This document shows positions 37,011 to 48,722 of a stretch of DNA of 64,000 bases, piece after piece. Source of the DNA: Liolophura sinensis (taxonomy: Eukaryota; Mollusca; Polyplacophora; Chitonida; Chitonidae); the NCBI RefSeq assembly GCF_032854445.1, contig NC_088304.1, positions 32,668,810 to 32,732,809 on the forward strand, in the 5' to 3' direction. Below the pieces are notes generated by a model. That model was not told where the DNA came from, did not search any database, and saw only the letters and a program-made list of their open reading frames with translations. A program made the position numbers and the translations under genes. The first letter of the stretch is position 1; each line of letters begins with the position of its first letter.

Positions 37011-37029
37011 TACTTCCACTTTACTAAAT

Positions 37030-38770
37030 ACTTTAGCTGGAAGTGCCTGTAAGACTGCGTACACCACAGTGGAGAGTTACAGTGTATTTAGTGTTGAGTG
37101 TATACCACCTTTTGGCTTGTACACACTGGTACACAGCGGAAATTTGACCGTGTCGCTGCATCCGTCAAATGGAGATTGCGCATAGTGGAAAGTTACTTTT
37201 CTTTTCAGTACGATGTGTCCCATCTAACCATGTCGTTGTATACCGTTCCATGAACTAAGGTCGCAGTTTTCTTTTCTTTTGGTGTTTTTAATGTCAACAG
37301 GCGTAGACCATTAACTCACGCCCATAACAATACTTTTGCCACAGAGTGAGAGCAGACTACCCGTCATTTTTGCCTAAAGCCGGCGACACACTAGGCAGAT
37401 TTTGCGCTTGTAGGAACGAACTTAATCGCAGGTGAAACACGCTGACAATATTCGCTGTATAGCTGCAGACACACTTGGAGGATTTTTCCGTTGATAGTAG
37501 TCAATAGGTTATGTCATGTCACCTTGTAAACCATGTGACACAGACAAAATGTCACAGACAGAAAATACTACTTTGTTCAGTTTTAACACAGTTTACTTTG
37601 TTAACCCATCTTTTAGCAAACTATTTGTTAAAACTAACAAACTACTCTGTTACTGACCGTATTCTGGGAGTAGGTAACAAAGCCACTTTGTTAACCTTGA
37701 ACCAGCAGCGCCCTCTACAATGGCACGCCGTGATTCTGTAGCAATTAAGCCACTGTCTGGAGAGGTGGAAAAGAGAACATTCTGCTCTTCAGCCCTGGAA
37801 TGTATACCTAATACCTAAAGGTCAATAAGCTGTTGGAAACTATCGTTAACAAGACTTTACAAATGTCGAAGCGAAACAACAACAACGCCTGCAGGAGGAC
37901 TTATAGTCCTAGCTAGACTAATCCACGGAGCGACTAAGCTTACTTCTGCAAATGAATTTGCTGGCATTTTAAACAGTTCAGAGGCTAGGTGTATTTTTGC
38001 GAATACTGATGAATTCATTTATTTCAATTGTTTTTGTTAATGTATGGTATACATGTAACAGTTAGGCCAACTGAAAACTGAAATGAACAGTGACTGAACG
38101 TTGAAATGTACAGCCTTAGGCCCAGATAAATTCTGCTACTTGTACCTTCCAATAGGCTTGTATGTTGGTGGTATCAGACCTGTCTACCCTCTTATAAATG
38201 ACTGAGTAGGACAAATCATTTTTTGGAGTATTTTCTGATTATTATGTGGATTTTCGTTTTTTATTTTGTGGATTTTCTAACTGTTATGTGGATTTTCTTA
38301 TCAATAGGTGTATTATATTGAACTATTAACAAGGGACAGATTTGAACCCATAGGGTGACATTTCGTCTTCAGGTTATCAGATTGTCTCCATAGCACAAAA
38401 ATTTCCACAGCTATTTGATATGTTTAACCAGGTGCTGCCTCAACGATGAGCTTGCCCAATACCTCCTACTGATTAAGTCTGTCATCACGGCTTGAACCCG
38501 CTCTAGTCATGGCAAAATGAAGATGAGATCATTGTCCCAATAAAAATCAAGTACTAAACAAATAAGAACTGTTGCCCCAACAATTTATTCCAACACATTA
38601 CGCACAGAAATCTCTGAATCCAACACATCATCAGAATTGAGAGAATGTATGGAACAGATGCCGTAACAACGTGTGCAATCCGTTTTCAGAAAAAAAAGGT
38701 TAAATGAAGACAGACTTTGAAATAAAGACATTGCTTTAGCATTCAACATGTGAGAAGTCCTCCTTTAAAT
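37030..38770. other. Intergenic, no gene seen
   Basis: This stretch contains a threefold 'tatgtggattttc' repeat at about 38240-38300 and otherwise nothing recognisable. Confidence 0.5.
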
Positions 38771-38775
38771 GGCTT

Positions 38776-41700
38776 TCATTTAGTAACAGTAGATGAAGTA
38801 CAGGGTTTTAACTGTTCATAGTATGCAGATTTTAGTTGTTTAAGCTGTTCATCTGAATACTGTCTTTCTTGGACCTGTGTTCTCTTCGATTTCAACACCA
38901 TTAGTGCTTCTAATGTATCAGCCCCCATCGATATTCTCTGGTCAGTCTTGTTTTTCCTGACGCAGGAAAAAATACGCTCATATTGGGCATTGCTGTGCGG
39001 TATGGACAGAATTGCCAACATAACCCGGTGCAGGTTTGGGAAGAGTGCCACTCCAGCTGCATCCTTCAAGGGTGATATGGCTACCCAGGCCTCATCGTCA
39101 TCCCGACCAACAATGCCACAGTGTTCAGAGAAGTCTTCAGCCTGGAATTGACCTGGTCCTTGGTTGTATCTGTGTAATAAACAATTTGTTGAAAAAAAAA
39201 TAGTTTCTACATTTATTCTCAGAATGCATGCAAATTATAAGTAAATAGACAATCTTTATTTAAAAAAAAGAAGTGCTGAACAACAATATGGATTCCAAAT
39301 TGAAATATATATATATGTACAATAAATTTAATCAATGAGTGTATTACAGTTGCAATATATTTTAATTACAGTACTGAACACGGAGTTGCATTCATTACAT
39401 ACTTGTACATGTAAGTACAGTACTTTTTCTATCTATGTAAAGCCCTGTAAAAGGTCATGTAACAAACACACAAACAACTGCATCAAAAACATAAGCATTT
39501 AGTACAGTTGGAGACAACATGCCATGGTGGTGTCAGATTGAAAGACACTCATTATTAGACAAACATCAAGAAAATTCATTTCTTGAGGACAATTAGAAGG
39601 CTTGAAACCAAAAGACAAATATAACACCTACCAGGTGGCATCAAACTGGGGAATCTGTCCAAGAAGTACTGTAGATCACCACTGCAGTTGTGCACCCTAA
39701 GCTCTACATCAGCTACCTCAGCCTTTTTGAGCAGCTCATCATTTAATGGTAGTTTCTTACAGATGTAGTCACAAGCCTTAATGTAGAACTGTTTGGCATT
39801 CTCAAAAAATTCCTCTACTCTGCTTCCCCTTAGCCTGTTAGTTTCAGCATTAGCTAGGAAGTTTCTTGCTTCTTCCCCTATGATGATATCATCATTTTTC
39901 TTATGGTTTGCAATATCATTAAACTGGACTTTAGTCATTGGCTTCCCGTGCAGTGCTTTTGGCACTACAAATCTAACCAAGAGGTCTCTCATTAATTTGT
40001 TTAGCAGTCTTCTCAGTTTATGAATTAAAGGCTTTTCTGTCTGCAGGGTGGTATTGAGCTTGTCAAAAGCCAGGAGGGCAAACTTCAGGAAGATACAATA
40101 GAGTCTATTGGTTGGAGATCTATAAAATGTTTCAAGGTTGTTAACTTTGGCCTGTTTATAGGTGGTCGACTGTCCAGCAAGATTTGTCTTCTCAGTAACA
40201 AAATAAACCTTTAATGCATCCCAATTCTCTAGAATCCGATCCAAGCATCCGGCAATAGAAAGCCAGCGGGTTGGAACATGTTTTATAATCTCACGATGAT
40301 TCACCTCGTATAGTGTTTGCAAAGAATCCAATTCAGTTTGCCGCTTACTAGATTTGTCCAAATAATAGTAAGTATCAACCAAGATGTTGTCAATGGAAAA
40401 CGGAAAACAGGAGGCAGCCTTCTCTGCTGCATGATGTAAGAGGTGGCATGGACATCCTGATAAGTATATCGATGGTTCCTGTCCCAAGATGAAGGCGTAC
40501 ACCCCCTTCCTACAACCCACCATAACATTGGCATTGTCTGTGCCAAAGGCAAGGCAGTTACTCCATGGAATGTTCCTACTTCTCAACACTGAGTCAAGCA
40601 GTTTAAATATGTTCTCTCCTAGAAATTATAAAAGAAAACATGACATGTACTTAATGATTTTCAAGCAGCCAACAAAATAAACATCACCAGGTTTACTGTG
40701 TTTTGTTATTTGATAACTTTAAACAAAGTTTAGCAAACGCATTGATATACAATCATTCAGCAGGCAAACGTATTAATGACTGTTTATTTAATGGTGTATA
40801 TTGTTTAATATTGTCTCATTGACAAATTATTCCACCTATATGACTATGACCAGATTAATTCTGTTTAACAGCCGAACAGAATGCCGACAGCCCTTCTGTA
40901 CATTATTAAAGGAACATTCAAAATTTAATTTTACTTACTTAAATTCAAATAGGCCTAAAGGCTATTAAAAAGCAACAAACACATCTGTAAATCAACATGA
41001 GGAATTTGTTAGAAAAACATTGAAACAGATAATGATAAGCATGATGTATAACAGCTTAAATACAACAGAACAGAGTTAATGTTGGGGGGGGGGGTGTTAA
41101 ATACATGGAAAATTAACGGAATGAACAAGAACGTTTTTGTTCTTGTTATCAAAACTGAAAAGACATGAATTGTGGAAAAATATGAATTACCTGTAGCCGA
41201 CATTTTGTTCAGGAGTGGAACGCCCAATAAATCGGTGTGGATTCCTTGTTCACTGCACGTTGTTACCACCATAGGGAACTGCTTGTCCTGCTGGTCATTA
41301 CTTCCATCTGTTGCAAGTGAGAATGGCCCAGATCTCATTCGGCCAACGATATCAGTCTTTTGCATATACGACAGTTCTTTGACAATGGCAGTGCTTTTGC
41401 TACGACCACATTCATACTTTTTGGCAATCTTTGAGTCAGGGAAATCGTCTTCACTATTCGATTAAATACATCTGCAGACGACAGAGGAAGATTCATCTGC
41501 ACAAAATATTCAGTCATCATAGCTTCGGATTTTATTACAGCCCTTTCCGTGTCATCGTGTAAGCTTCGAGATGGCATAAATGTGGTTATGGAATTGCTCG
41601 TCCTAGCCACTTGCTTGGAAGCCACATGGGCTTTACTCGCAACATGTCTCGCTACGTCGAACTTCCCGCCATGTCGAATAGATATATTAATCGAGCAATA

Positions 41701-41850
41701 AGAGCAATACGCAAAGTGCTCTCCTTTCTCTGACGGACCTATGCCTGGGATTGCCGCATACTTGGCCAGGTACTTCTGAGAGTAACAAACTACTTTGTTG
41801 TGTCCTGCCGGTGAAGTTCCTTCCTCATGGGCTTTTCTTTTCGTCGCCAT
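38776..41850 (-). pseudogene. BED-finger hAT transposase gene, one frameshift
   Basis: Three exons on the minus strand: 41850-41191, 40618-39628 and 39169-38776, with agreeing splice phases if one base is missing near 41460. Exon 1 starts MATKRKAHEEGTSPAG and has a BED-type zinc finger (HFAYCSYCSINI, then ARHVASKAHV). After the frameshift it reads FPDSKIAKKYECG, then LATDGSND with the first catalytic Asp. Exon 2 has FGTDNANVMVGC (second Asp) and a long helical middle. Exon 3 carries the hAT dimerisation block, NAQYERIFSCVRKNKTDQRI, and ends at a TAA. The total is near 680 residues, a usual size for intron-bearing hAT-derived genes. The middle donor is GTGTTA, slightly atypical. I found no terminal inverted repeats. 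It could be a recently broken transposon or a domesticated gene with an assembly error. Confidence 0.8.
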
Positions 41851-42219
41851 TGTTGAAGTCAACTGATTAACCTCGTTTACGTCAACATATCGAAGAGGGT
41901 CTCGTGGGTACTCGAAATTATTTCTCGACCAGTGCTGGACAGTGAGTAGAAATTACGACTTTCGACAACCCCATTCTAGACTCTCTATACCAGGTCAGGC
42001 CACCTCAGGCCACACAGTTACTTCTCAGAGAGGATCGAGAGGGTACGGATGGTGACCCAAGCCACATGTACCTATTAAAGCCTGTGCTGTGCGGTCATTC
42101 AAATGACAATTATTTATTATATTATGAGCTGGAAAGGGGTCACCATTACCCTTCAATATACCCTTACAATAGCAGTGAGGCAGTTGCGTAGTTTAGATTT
42201 ACTTTGGCGTAGGATTTCT

Positions 42220-42283
42220 ACAGTTTGGCGTATTTGCGTATTGGGTAAAACATTTGTGTATAAAATACGCCAAAATACGCAGG
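42220..42283. repeat. Short imperfect palindrome of GCGTA words
   Basis: The phrase tttggcgtatttgcgtattg is mirrored by aaaatacgccaaaatacgca just upstream of the SINE at 42304. A possible hairpin; function unknown. Confidence 0.5.
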
Positions 42284-42303
42284 GTAGGCAGGTCTGCGGT
42301 ATG

Positions 42304-42675
42304 GACCGGCCCGCATAGCACAGTTGGTAGAGCGCCCGCTTCGGGACCGGTAGATCCAGGATCAATCCTTGATCGAGTCACACCTAAGACTTTAATAGAG
42401 GAAGTTGTAACTTCCTCGCTTGGCGTTCGGCATGAAGGGGATAGTGCAACGACTGGTTGACCCGTATCAGTATAATGGCTCGGGCGGGGCGGCTTACTTG
42501 CCTTCGGTAAGTCGTCTCAGTGATGCAACACTAAATAAAAGAGCGGTGGAAATCCGTCCTGCAACAAGGAGGCACATTTCACGTACATGCACCCTAAGGA
42601 TTCCTTCGTCGTCATATGACTGGAAAATTGTTGAGTACGACGTTAAACCCCAAGCACTCACTCACTCACTCACTC
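42304..42675 (+). repeat. SINE family 2, full length with target duplication
   Basis: A tRNA-like head (cccgcatagcacagttggta with A-box wording, then agatccaggatcaatccttg as a B-box-like segment) is followed by a long body. The tail reads gagtacgacgttaaacccca and ends in (CACT)n. The direct repeats TGCGGTATG at 42295-42303 and TGTGGTATG at 42676-42684 look like a target duplication with one change. This is the reference copy for the fragments elsewhere in the window. The head is tRNA-derived but too altered to call a tRNA gene. Confidence 0.9.
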
Positions 42676-43157
42676 TGTGGTATGTTCTCAAATTTTCTTC
42701 TGTGATGTACAGCTTTTCCAAGACTTCGAGTCTTCCAGTTGGTGTAAAATATCGTTTTTTGCTGTTCTGTCAGACTTCCAAAAACATCTATATGCAGTCC
42801 ATGCATTTCATACCTTTTCATTGCATCAGTGAGATCTTGACCTTGGCTTGACCGCGGCTTGACCGTAGCACTGGGCAGACTACATCCATGAGCAGCACGT
42901 CCACCAGGAGAGCGGACATCCATGAGCAGACCGGAATATGTAACGTGTTCGTTTACAAATAACTGGGCAAGGTACGAGACTATATGCCTATATATTTATA
43001 TACGCCTATATCCGAGCAGATAAATTCTCAAGATTTTAAACCCCTTAATATCAGATAACATACACATTACTATAACCCTGTAGACCTTCTCTAATGTGTC
43101 ATAGCTAATTAATAACCTAATAATCCTGCATCACTAACTGGATAAAAGATATTAAAG

Positions 43158-43653
43158 ATCCACGAGGAGAACCTTGCCTAGTTCACCTCCCCATAGGTAT
43201 AAAGTATAACATCCACGAGGAGGACGGTGAATGAGTCACCTTGCTACAAGTATAAAGCGCAACATCCACGAGGAGGACGGTGGCTAATTTACCTCCCTAT
43301 AGATATAAAGTACAACATCCATGAGGAGGACGGTGGCTAGTTTACCTTCCTATTGGTATAAAGTACAACACCCACGAGGAGGACGGTGGCTAATTTACCT
43401 TCCTGCAGGTATCATGTACAACATCCACGAGGAGGACGGTGGCTAATATACCTTCCTGCGGGTATAAGGCACAATATCCATGGGGAGGACGGTGGCTAAG
43501 ATACCTGCCTACAGGTATAAAGTACTACATCCGCGAGGAGGACGGTGGCTAATTTACTTTCCTGAAGGTATAAGGTATAATATCCACGAGGAGGACGGTT
43601 GCTAATTTACCTTCCTACTGGTATAAAGTACAACATCCATGAGGAGGACGGTT
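43158..43653 (+). repeat. 53-bp minisatellite, left array
   Basis: About nine units with spacing 53 bp (atccacgagg at 43158, 43211, 43264 and 43317). The unit wording is catccacgaggaggacggtg, then gctaatttaccttcct and a 'ggtataaagtacaa' end. The same unit occurs in reverse at 45245-45675. Confidence 0.92.
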
Positions 43654-44028
43654 CCATCATGCAGCATGCATTGGTGTTCGGGATATATTTGTTTGCCCAA
43701 GTTGCACGGTAAGTTCCACTAGAAAACATGTCATTGCTAAAACTGCTAAAAACCGTCTTGACATAATGTGAGGTGTGGACACTTACGTCTGGCATAAGAT
43801 ACACCATCTTTTAAAACAAGCCCCTAAAGGGCATGATTTCCTGCAAACAAATTACCTTTAGTTTGTCAAAGCCTTTATTCATGATTATTTTGTGTATTTA
43901 TATATATGGTAAAAGTGAAATAAATTGGATATTAAAAAGCAAGGTGCATGACAACGTTCATTATGTATTATATTTTAATGACCATATCTATGTGTCTGTT
44001 TATAGAAACACCAATCCCCAGGAAAGCT

Positions 44029-44907
44029 TTGATTTGGGGAAAATGGACGACTATGTACCTGCAAGAAAGCATACAATGGAAGGTATGTGGTGTAAATTAT
44101 GGGATATTCTTATAAATATTCCTAACTTTTTTACGGCTAGCCATTGTTGTTCGGCAACATTCCATTCTGAATGAATTTTATTACACTGATTACTGAGATA
44201 TCAATTCTTTAAGCAAAACAGATATCGTTGGTGAAGTGAGAGGATATTCACAGTTATGGAGCTGATTATTGATGTTTGCTCTTCAGGACATATTGGCAAT
44301 GTAAAGCCTGTGCAGAGTGTTTTCACCCAGACTATATGGACGACAATGAAGACGGCAACCCTACCGATTTCATCTGCGATACCTGTCTGGTAACTATACT
44401 TGCTTTATAAACTCATGCATGAATATAATTTATAAAAATTTTCTCCCCATCCGCCAATATCGCCAATGCCAAAAGAAACATTGCATTCCACTTTTCGTCA
44501 TTTAAAGTTTCTACCTTTTCATCACAATCTACCTAAAAAACCAAGACAGACGAGGAAGATCGGTAAATCTGCAGTAGTACAAGTATGTATACATTCAATG
44601 GTTCACTTACTTTCCTGCGCATTACTGTATGGAACTCTAATTCAGTTTTCTCATATATTTCATAATTTTATTAGGGAACCTTCCTCCATACATGCGTTGA
44701 CTGTAATTGAGACCTCCACAACACATGCAAAGCATTTCCAACTAATTCGTAGTGAGGAAAAATATGCACAATATAACAGATGACAAAGAACAAGGTTGCA
44801 TATTGCAGGAATTTTTTGACATTTTTATGTTTGTTACACAGGTGCCCTGTAGAGCAGAAGATGACAAAATAGCATCATATGAGCTACACGAAGGGCTCCC
44901 ACAGTAA
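44029..44907 (+). pseudogene. PHD-finger gene end, apparently broken
   Basis: Four segments join in phase: up to 44082 (LCTCKKAYNG), 44287-44389 (TYWQCKACAECFHPDYMDDN, then FICDTCL), 44550-44582 (TRKIGKSAVVQ) and 44842-44907 (VPCRAEDDKIASYELHEGLP, then Q and a TAA). Acceptors and donors are consensus. The cysteine pattern C-x-C, C-x2-C, H, C-x2-C resembles a PHD zinc finger that reads modified histone tails, but one zinc ligand is a Tyr (HPDY instead of HxxC). The frame of the first segment meets a TGA at 44030-44032 with no acceptor between, so the upstream part is lost or broken. A SINE begins 22 bases after the stop. Confidence 0.45.
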
Positions 44908-44928
44908 GGATAACCTTATTACTACACG

Positions 44929-45154
44929 TAGCGCAGCGCAATGACCCAGAAGCCTCCCACCAATGCGGGGTCGCTGTGAGTTTAAGTCCAGCTCATGCTG
45001 GCTTCCTCTCCGGCAGTACGTGGGTCTGTCAGCAACGTGCGGATGGTCGTGGGTTTCCCCCGGGCTTTGCCCGGTTTCCTCCCACCATAATGCTGTCGTA
45101 TAAGTTAAATATTATTGAATACGGCGTAAAACACCAATCAAATAAATAAATAAA
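44929..45154 (+). repeat. SINE family 1, 5'-truncated with 12-bp target duplication
   Basis: The SINE body and tail (tggtcgtgggtttcccccgg, ccaccataatgctg, then aaaacaccaatcaaataaat) lack the start of the tRNA-like head. Perfect flanking repeats TATTACTACACG stand at 44917-44928 and 45155-45166. Confidence 0.93.
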
Positions 45155-45171
45155 TATTACTACACGCGGAT

Positions 45172-45245
45172 TGAGTCAGTGAGTGCTTGGGGTTTAACGT
45201 TGTACTGAACAATTTTTCAGTCATATGACGACGAGGCATATGGAT
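45172..45245 (-). repeat. SINE family 2 tail, reversed
   Basis: The stretch gtgagtgcttggggtttaac, then ttcagtcatatgacgacgag, is the reverse complement of the 42304-42675 tail. It directly abuts the right minisatellite array. Confidence 0.85.
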
Positions 45246-45680
45246 GCTGTACCTGATACCTGCAGGAAGGTAAATTAGCCACCGTCCTCCTCGTGTATGT
45301 TGTGCCTTTTACCAGTAGGAAGTTAAATCAGCCACCGTCCCCCTCGTGGATGTTGTACTTTATACCAGTAGGAAGGTAAATTAGCCACCGTCGTCCTCAT
45401 GGATGTTGTACCTTATACCTGCAGGAAGGAAAATTAGCCACCGTCCTCCTCATGGATGTTGTACCTTATACCTGCAGGAAGGTAAATTGGCCACCGTCCT
45501 CCTCATGGAAGTTGTACTTGATACCTGCAGGAAGGTAAACTAGCAACCGTCCTCCTCGTTGATGTTGTACCTTATACCTACAAGGAGGTAAATTAGCCAT
45601 CGTCCTCCTCGTGGATGTTGTACCCTATTCCAGTAGGAAGGTAAATTAGCCACCGTCCTCCTCGTGGATGTTGTAGTGTT
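45245..45680 (-). repeat. 53-bp minisatellite, right array (inverted)
   Basis: About eight units reading aaattagccaccgtcctcct, then cgtggatgttgtacctta and tacctgcaggaaggt. These are the reverse complement of the array at 43158-43653. Further matching sequence outside both arrays (42836-42930 against 46020-46145, e.g. gcggacatccatgagcag against its complement) shows that a larger segment is inverted. Confidence 0.9.
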
Positions 45681-45766
45681 GTACCAAGTACCTGTATATT
45701 GTATAGTCCTATAGGCCTATGAACCCCATTTCGGGAAAACGGGTCTGGAGGATCCCCATGATATAG

Positions 45767-45880
45767 AATACCTTGTCTTATTCATCATCTGTCGGCGATA
45801 GTTCGATAATTTATACCGATAATTTATACGATACCTTGTCTTATTCATCATCTGTCGGCGATAGTTTGATAATTTGGAGA
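45767..45880. repeat. 65-bp tandem duplication
   Basis: The phrase ataccttgtcttattcatca with the following tctgtcggcgatagtt occurs at 45767 and again at 45832. Confidence 0.9.
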
Positions 45881-46149
45881 AGCGCTGTAGTAAGTAAAAC
45901 TGAAGTTAATGGTATGAGATATGCAGTGATATAATCCGTATGTCTTTTTAGTGAACACAAATGTGTAGCTATATCCCACTACTTTGCATTTCGCGCCATA
46001 TGTGTGGTCATGCGCACTACACTGTCCTCCTGATGGATGTCCGTTCTCCTGGTGAATGTACTTTCGTTCCCCTCGTGGATGTAGGCTGACGAGTACTGTT
46101 GGATATAGGCCTATATAAATATCACCATGGCTTGACCGCAAATTGTTGG

Positions 46150-47080
46150 ACTCAATCAGATCGTATCTTATAAACCTGGCTATTTCGTCCAATCACAGCA
46201 GTTCTTACGCAGGCGCTCGGGTCGATCAGTGGCTCATTTAACTTCAGTTCAATGGAACGTGTTGCTACCACAGCTGATGTAAGCTCACTTATTTTTACTA
46301 TTTTTTAAGTAAAAATTTATACGCGCCATAGTTAATCCAAACAGTGCTCGCCAATCTGTGAATTACGCTTGCCATTCTGTGCCATTTGAGTTCAGCAGTG
46401 CACAATGTAGGCTAGTTACAACAGCGCAAACTGTCAAAGTTGTTGTTGTGCTCTTTATTTTAGCGATGTTAGTGCATCACGTAGGCCTAAGTCCAACTTA
46501 GTAGTTGCAAACGTAAGGTTGGTGGTAGCTCTATGTGGCTAAGTTTGTGCAGAAATATATGTAAGCATTTACTTTCCCCGAACTCTTTGGTTCTCATTGT
46601 GCTGTCCTCAACACACTGGTGTTGTCCACAGTTAACCCGAGACCTCGGTCTAAGAGTGGCTTATATATACTGGACCGCTGGCCATCCTTAGCCCGAGAGT
46701 TGTCTTCGCTCGATTTCAGAATATTGCTTACATAGAGCTACAACCATGTTCAATTCAAATGCATGCGTTTTAGATTTGTCCTGAATACACATAAAGCATG
46801 GCTATTCTGAAAGATAAAATATTTACGCACATCTTGCCACAGCTGCTACTCGCCTTTACATCCCCACTCTCCTGTAAATCTTAGCCGAAGTCGAAAATAT
46901 GGTTATGTTCAACAGGTCGCCACGCGCTGGCATGTTTTTAAAATCTGGGTTAGTGAGGCACACATGTGCAGCAGTGGATAACCTTTCCGTGATATCATAC
47001 CTTGAAATTGACACTGATACTAGAAGTCATCTATGCCTTCAATCAAACACGTGATAGAACATGGATAAAGAGTTAATGTA
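46150..47080. other. Intergenic or intron, possible first exon
   Basis: The only coding hint is an ATG at 46252 that opens MERVATTAD before a consensus donor (gtaagctc). It could be the first exon of the helicase remnant downstream, but nothing else supports it. Confidence 0.2.
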
Positions 47081-47081
47081 A

Positions 47082-47246
47082 GCTATTTATTCGAGGGTTT
47101 ATCAGAAGTATGACATACCAGATGTTTTGAAAATACCACAGATGGATGGAATCACGGCGATACTTTCCAATACAAGTGTATTTTGCCTTCTCCCAACTGG
47201 GTTTGAGAAAAGTTACTGTTTCATCCTCCCACTTATTTTGGCCGAG
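47082..47246 (+). pseudogene. RecQ-like helicase exon remnant
   Basis: An open stretch between a possible acceptor and a consensus donor (gaggtaggt) reads YQKYDIPDVLKI, then DGITAILSNTSVFCLLPTGF and EKSYCFILPLILAE. LPTGFEKSYCF resembles the Walker A region LPTGFGKSLCF of RecQ-type ATP-dependent DNA helicases, with Glu in place of the glycine before Lys. No other helicase motifs are seen nearby. It is probably a lone surviving exon of a decayed gene, possibly transposon-borne. Confidence 0.5.
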
Positions 47247-48103
47247 GTAGGTATGATTTTATCCATATAATTTATGCACACCTGAATAGTGGATATCCCT
47301 CCTTACCAAGCGGTAATAAAAAATAAGGTGTTTTTTTTTTTTCGTTTTACATGCCATATCAACTTTCTTCTTTTCTGCATGTAGGGGCTGTTCCTGGCCT
47401 TGACAAAATACTGGTTGTCATTCTTTTTAATTCGGTGTATCCCCCACAATCCATCCTTCCGGAAATTGAAATTCTGACGACTTGCTAACTGTTGCTTTCA
47501 ATAGCCAGTGGTAACAGTCAGGGTACGTGTTGTCTTTTCTGACGTACCTGCCACATCCTTTGGCAAAAAACTATCAAGGCCTTCACGCACTGTAATGCCC
47601 ATGGTACCCAATTTTGAATGGAACGGATGTCGAAGGTAACCCCCGTTTTTCATTGCTAAAAAAAATGATTTTAATCTGGCAGTTTGCACAAACTGTGAGG
47701 TCCGTCATTTTGTGCCATAGCCTTCTGTCAAATTCGAATCTCCTCAGTCACATGGCTTTGTGCCTGTCAGAACTGACAGCCAGCTCAAAACATAGTGACG
47801 TAATGAAAGGTCAACCACGAATGCGCGTGGGCAGGTAGCAATAACACGGTTTAGTAGGTCAAAATGTCAACACGGCATGTGAGCGTAAGTCACAACTGTG
47901 AATTATCTTGGATTTACTGGCCGTAAAGGCTACAGAATATTGGAAACCTTGGCAGAGGAACAGAGGATGACTTGGTGAACATAATTCATTGGAGTTTTGC
48001 CCTGTTAATACATGTATTGGTACATTTTGCACGGATTTTTGTTGAGCGTAGTTTCTCCACGCTAGGCTATTTTTACATACCACTGTTTTAACCTGGATGA
48101 CTC

Positions 48104-48151
48104 CTCGGCTGTGATCTATGCATAACCCTATATTAAAAGATCACAGCCGAG
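48104..48151. repeat. Perfect 14-bp stem-loop
   Basis: The arms ctcggctgtgatct and agatcacagccgag are separated by 20 bases. No T-run or gene context identifies a role. Confidence 0.7.
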
Positions 48152-48484
48152 ATCCTTGGCTAGTTCGCAGTAGGCCCAGTGTATGATGTGGTTGCTCGTA
48201 ATGCCTATCCATTTCTGCGACCAATGTATGTCATTTATGTGATATGCTACGTCTTGGAAGCATGCACTGCACCCTTAATTCTATGTGTACATCACCTACT
48301 GGCATCACCTGCCATTCATGCACCATGTTTCAAATTTCAGTATAATCACTCGGAAGTACTTCTTTTCATGCATGTTAAATTTCTGTTTGTGCAACCCATC
48401 AAACCTACAGCCATTGCATATGTCACATATCCTTTTTTTAATACCATTGAAACAAGATTGGCCTTCTTGTCTGAGGGAGTTAGG

Positions 48485-48722
48485 GAGTTAGCACGCCAGT
48501 GCTCCCGTGTGACCCAGGCCCCTCTTGCCAATGCAGTCGCTAAGAGATCAAGTCTAGCTCATGCTAACTTCCTCTCTGGCCGCACATGGGAGGTCTTCCA
48601 GCAACTTGTGCATGGTTGTGGGTTTTCTCCTCACTCTGCTCAGTTTCCTCCCACCATAATGCTGTAAAAGTGGAATGTTCTTGAGCGTCAAACACCAATG
48701 AAATAAATAAAATAAATTTATC
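48485..48722 (+). repeat. SINE family 1, diverged
   Basis: Body and tail words of family 1 (tgggttttctcctcactctg, cccaccataatgctg, aaacaccaatgaaataaata) occur with many substitutions, so this is an older copy than those at 27193 and 63025. Confidence 0.8.

Noticed and set aside
41931-41950. hAT terminal repeat starting cagtgctgg
   Set aside because: I could not find its reverse complement on the other side of the hAT gene.
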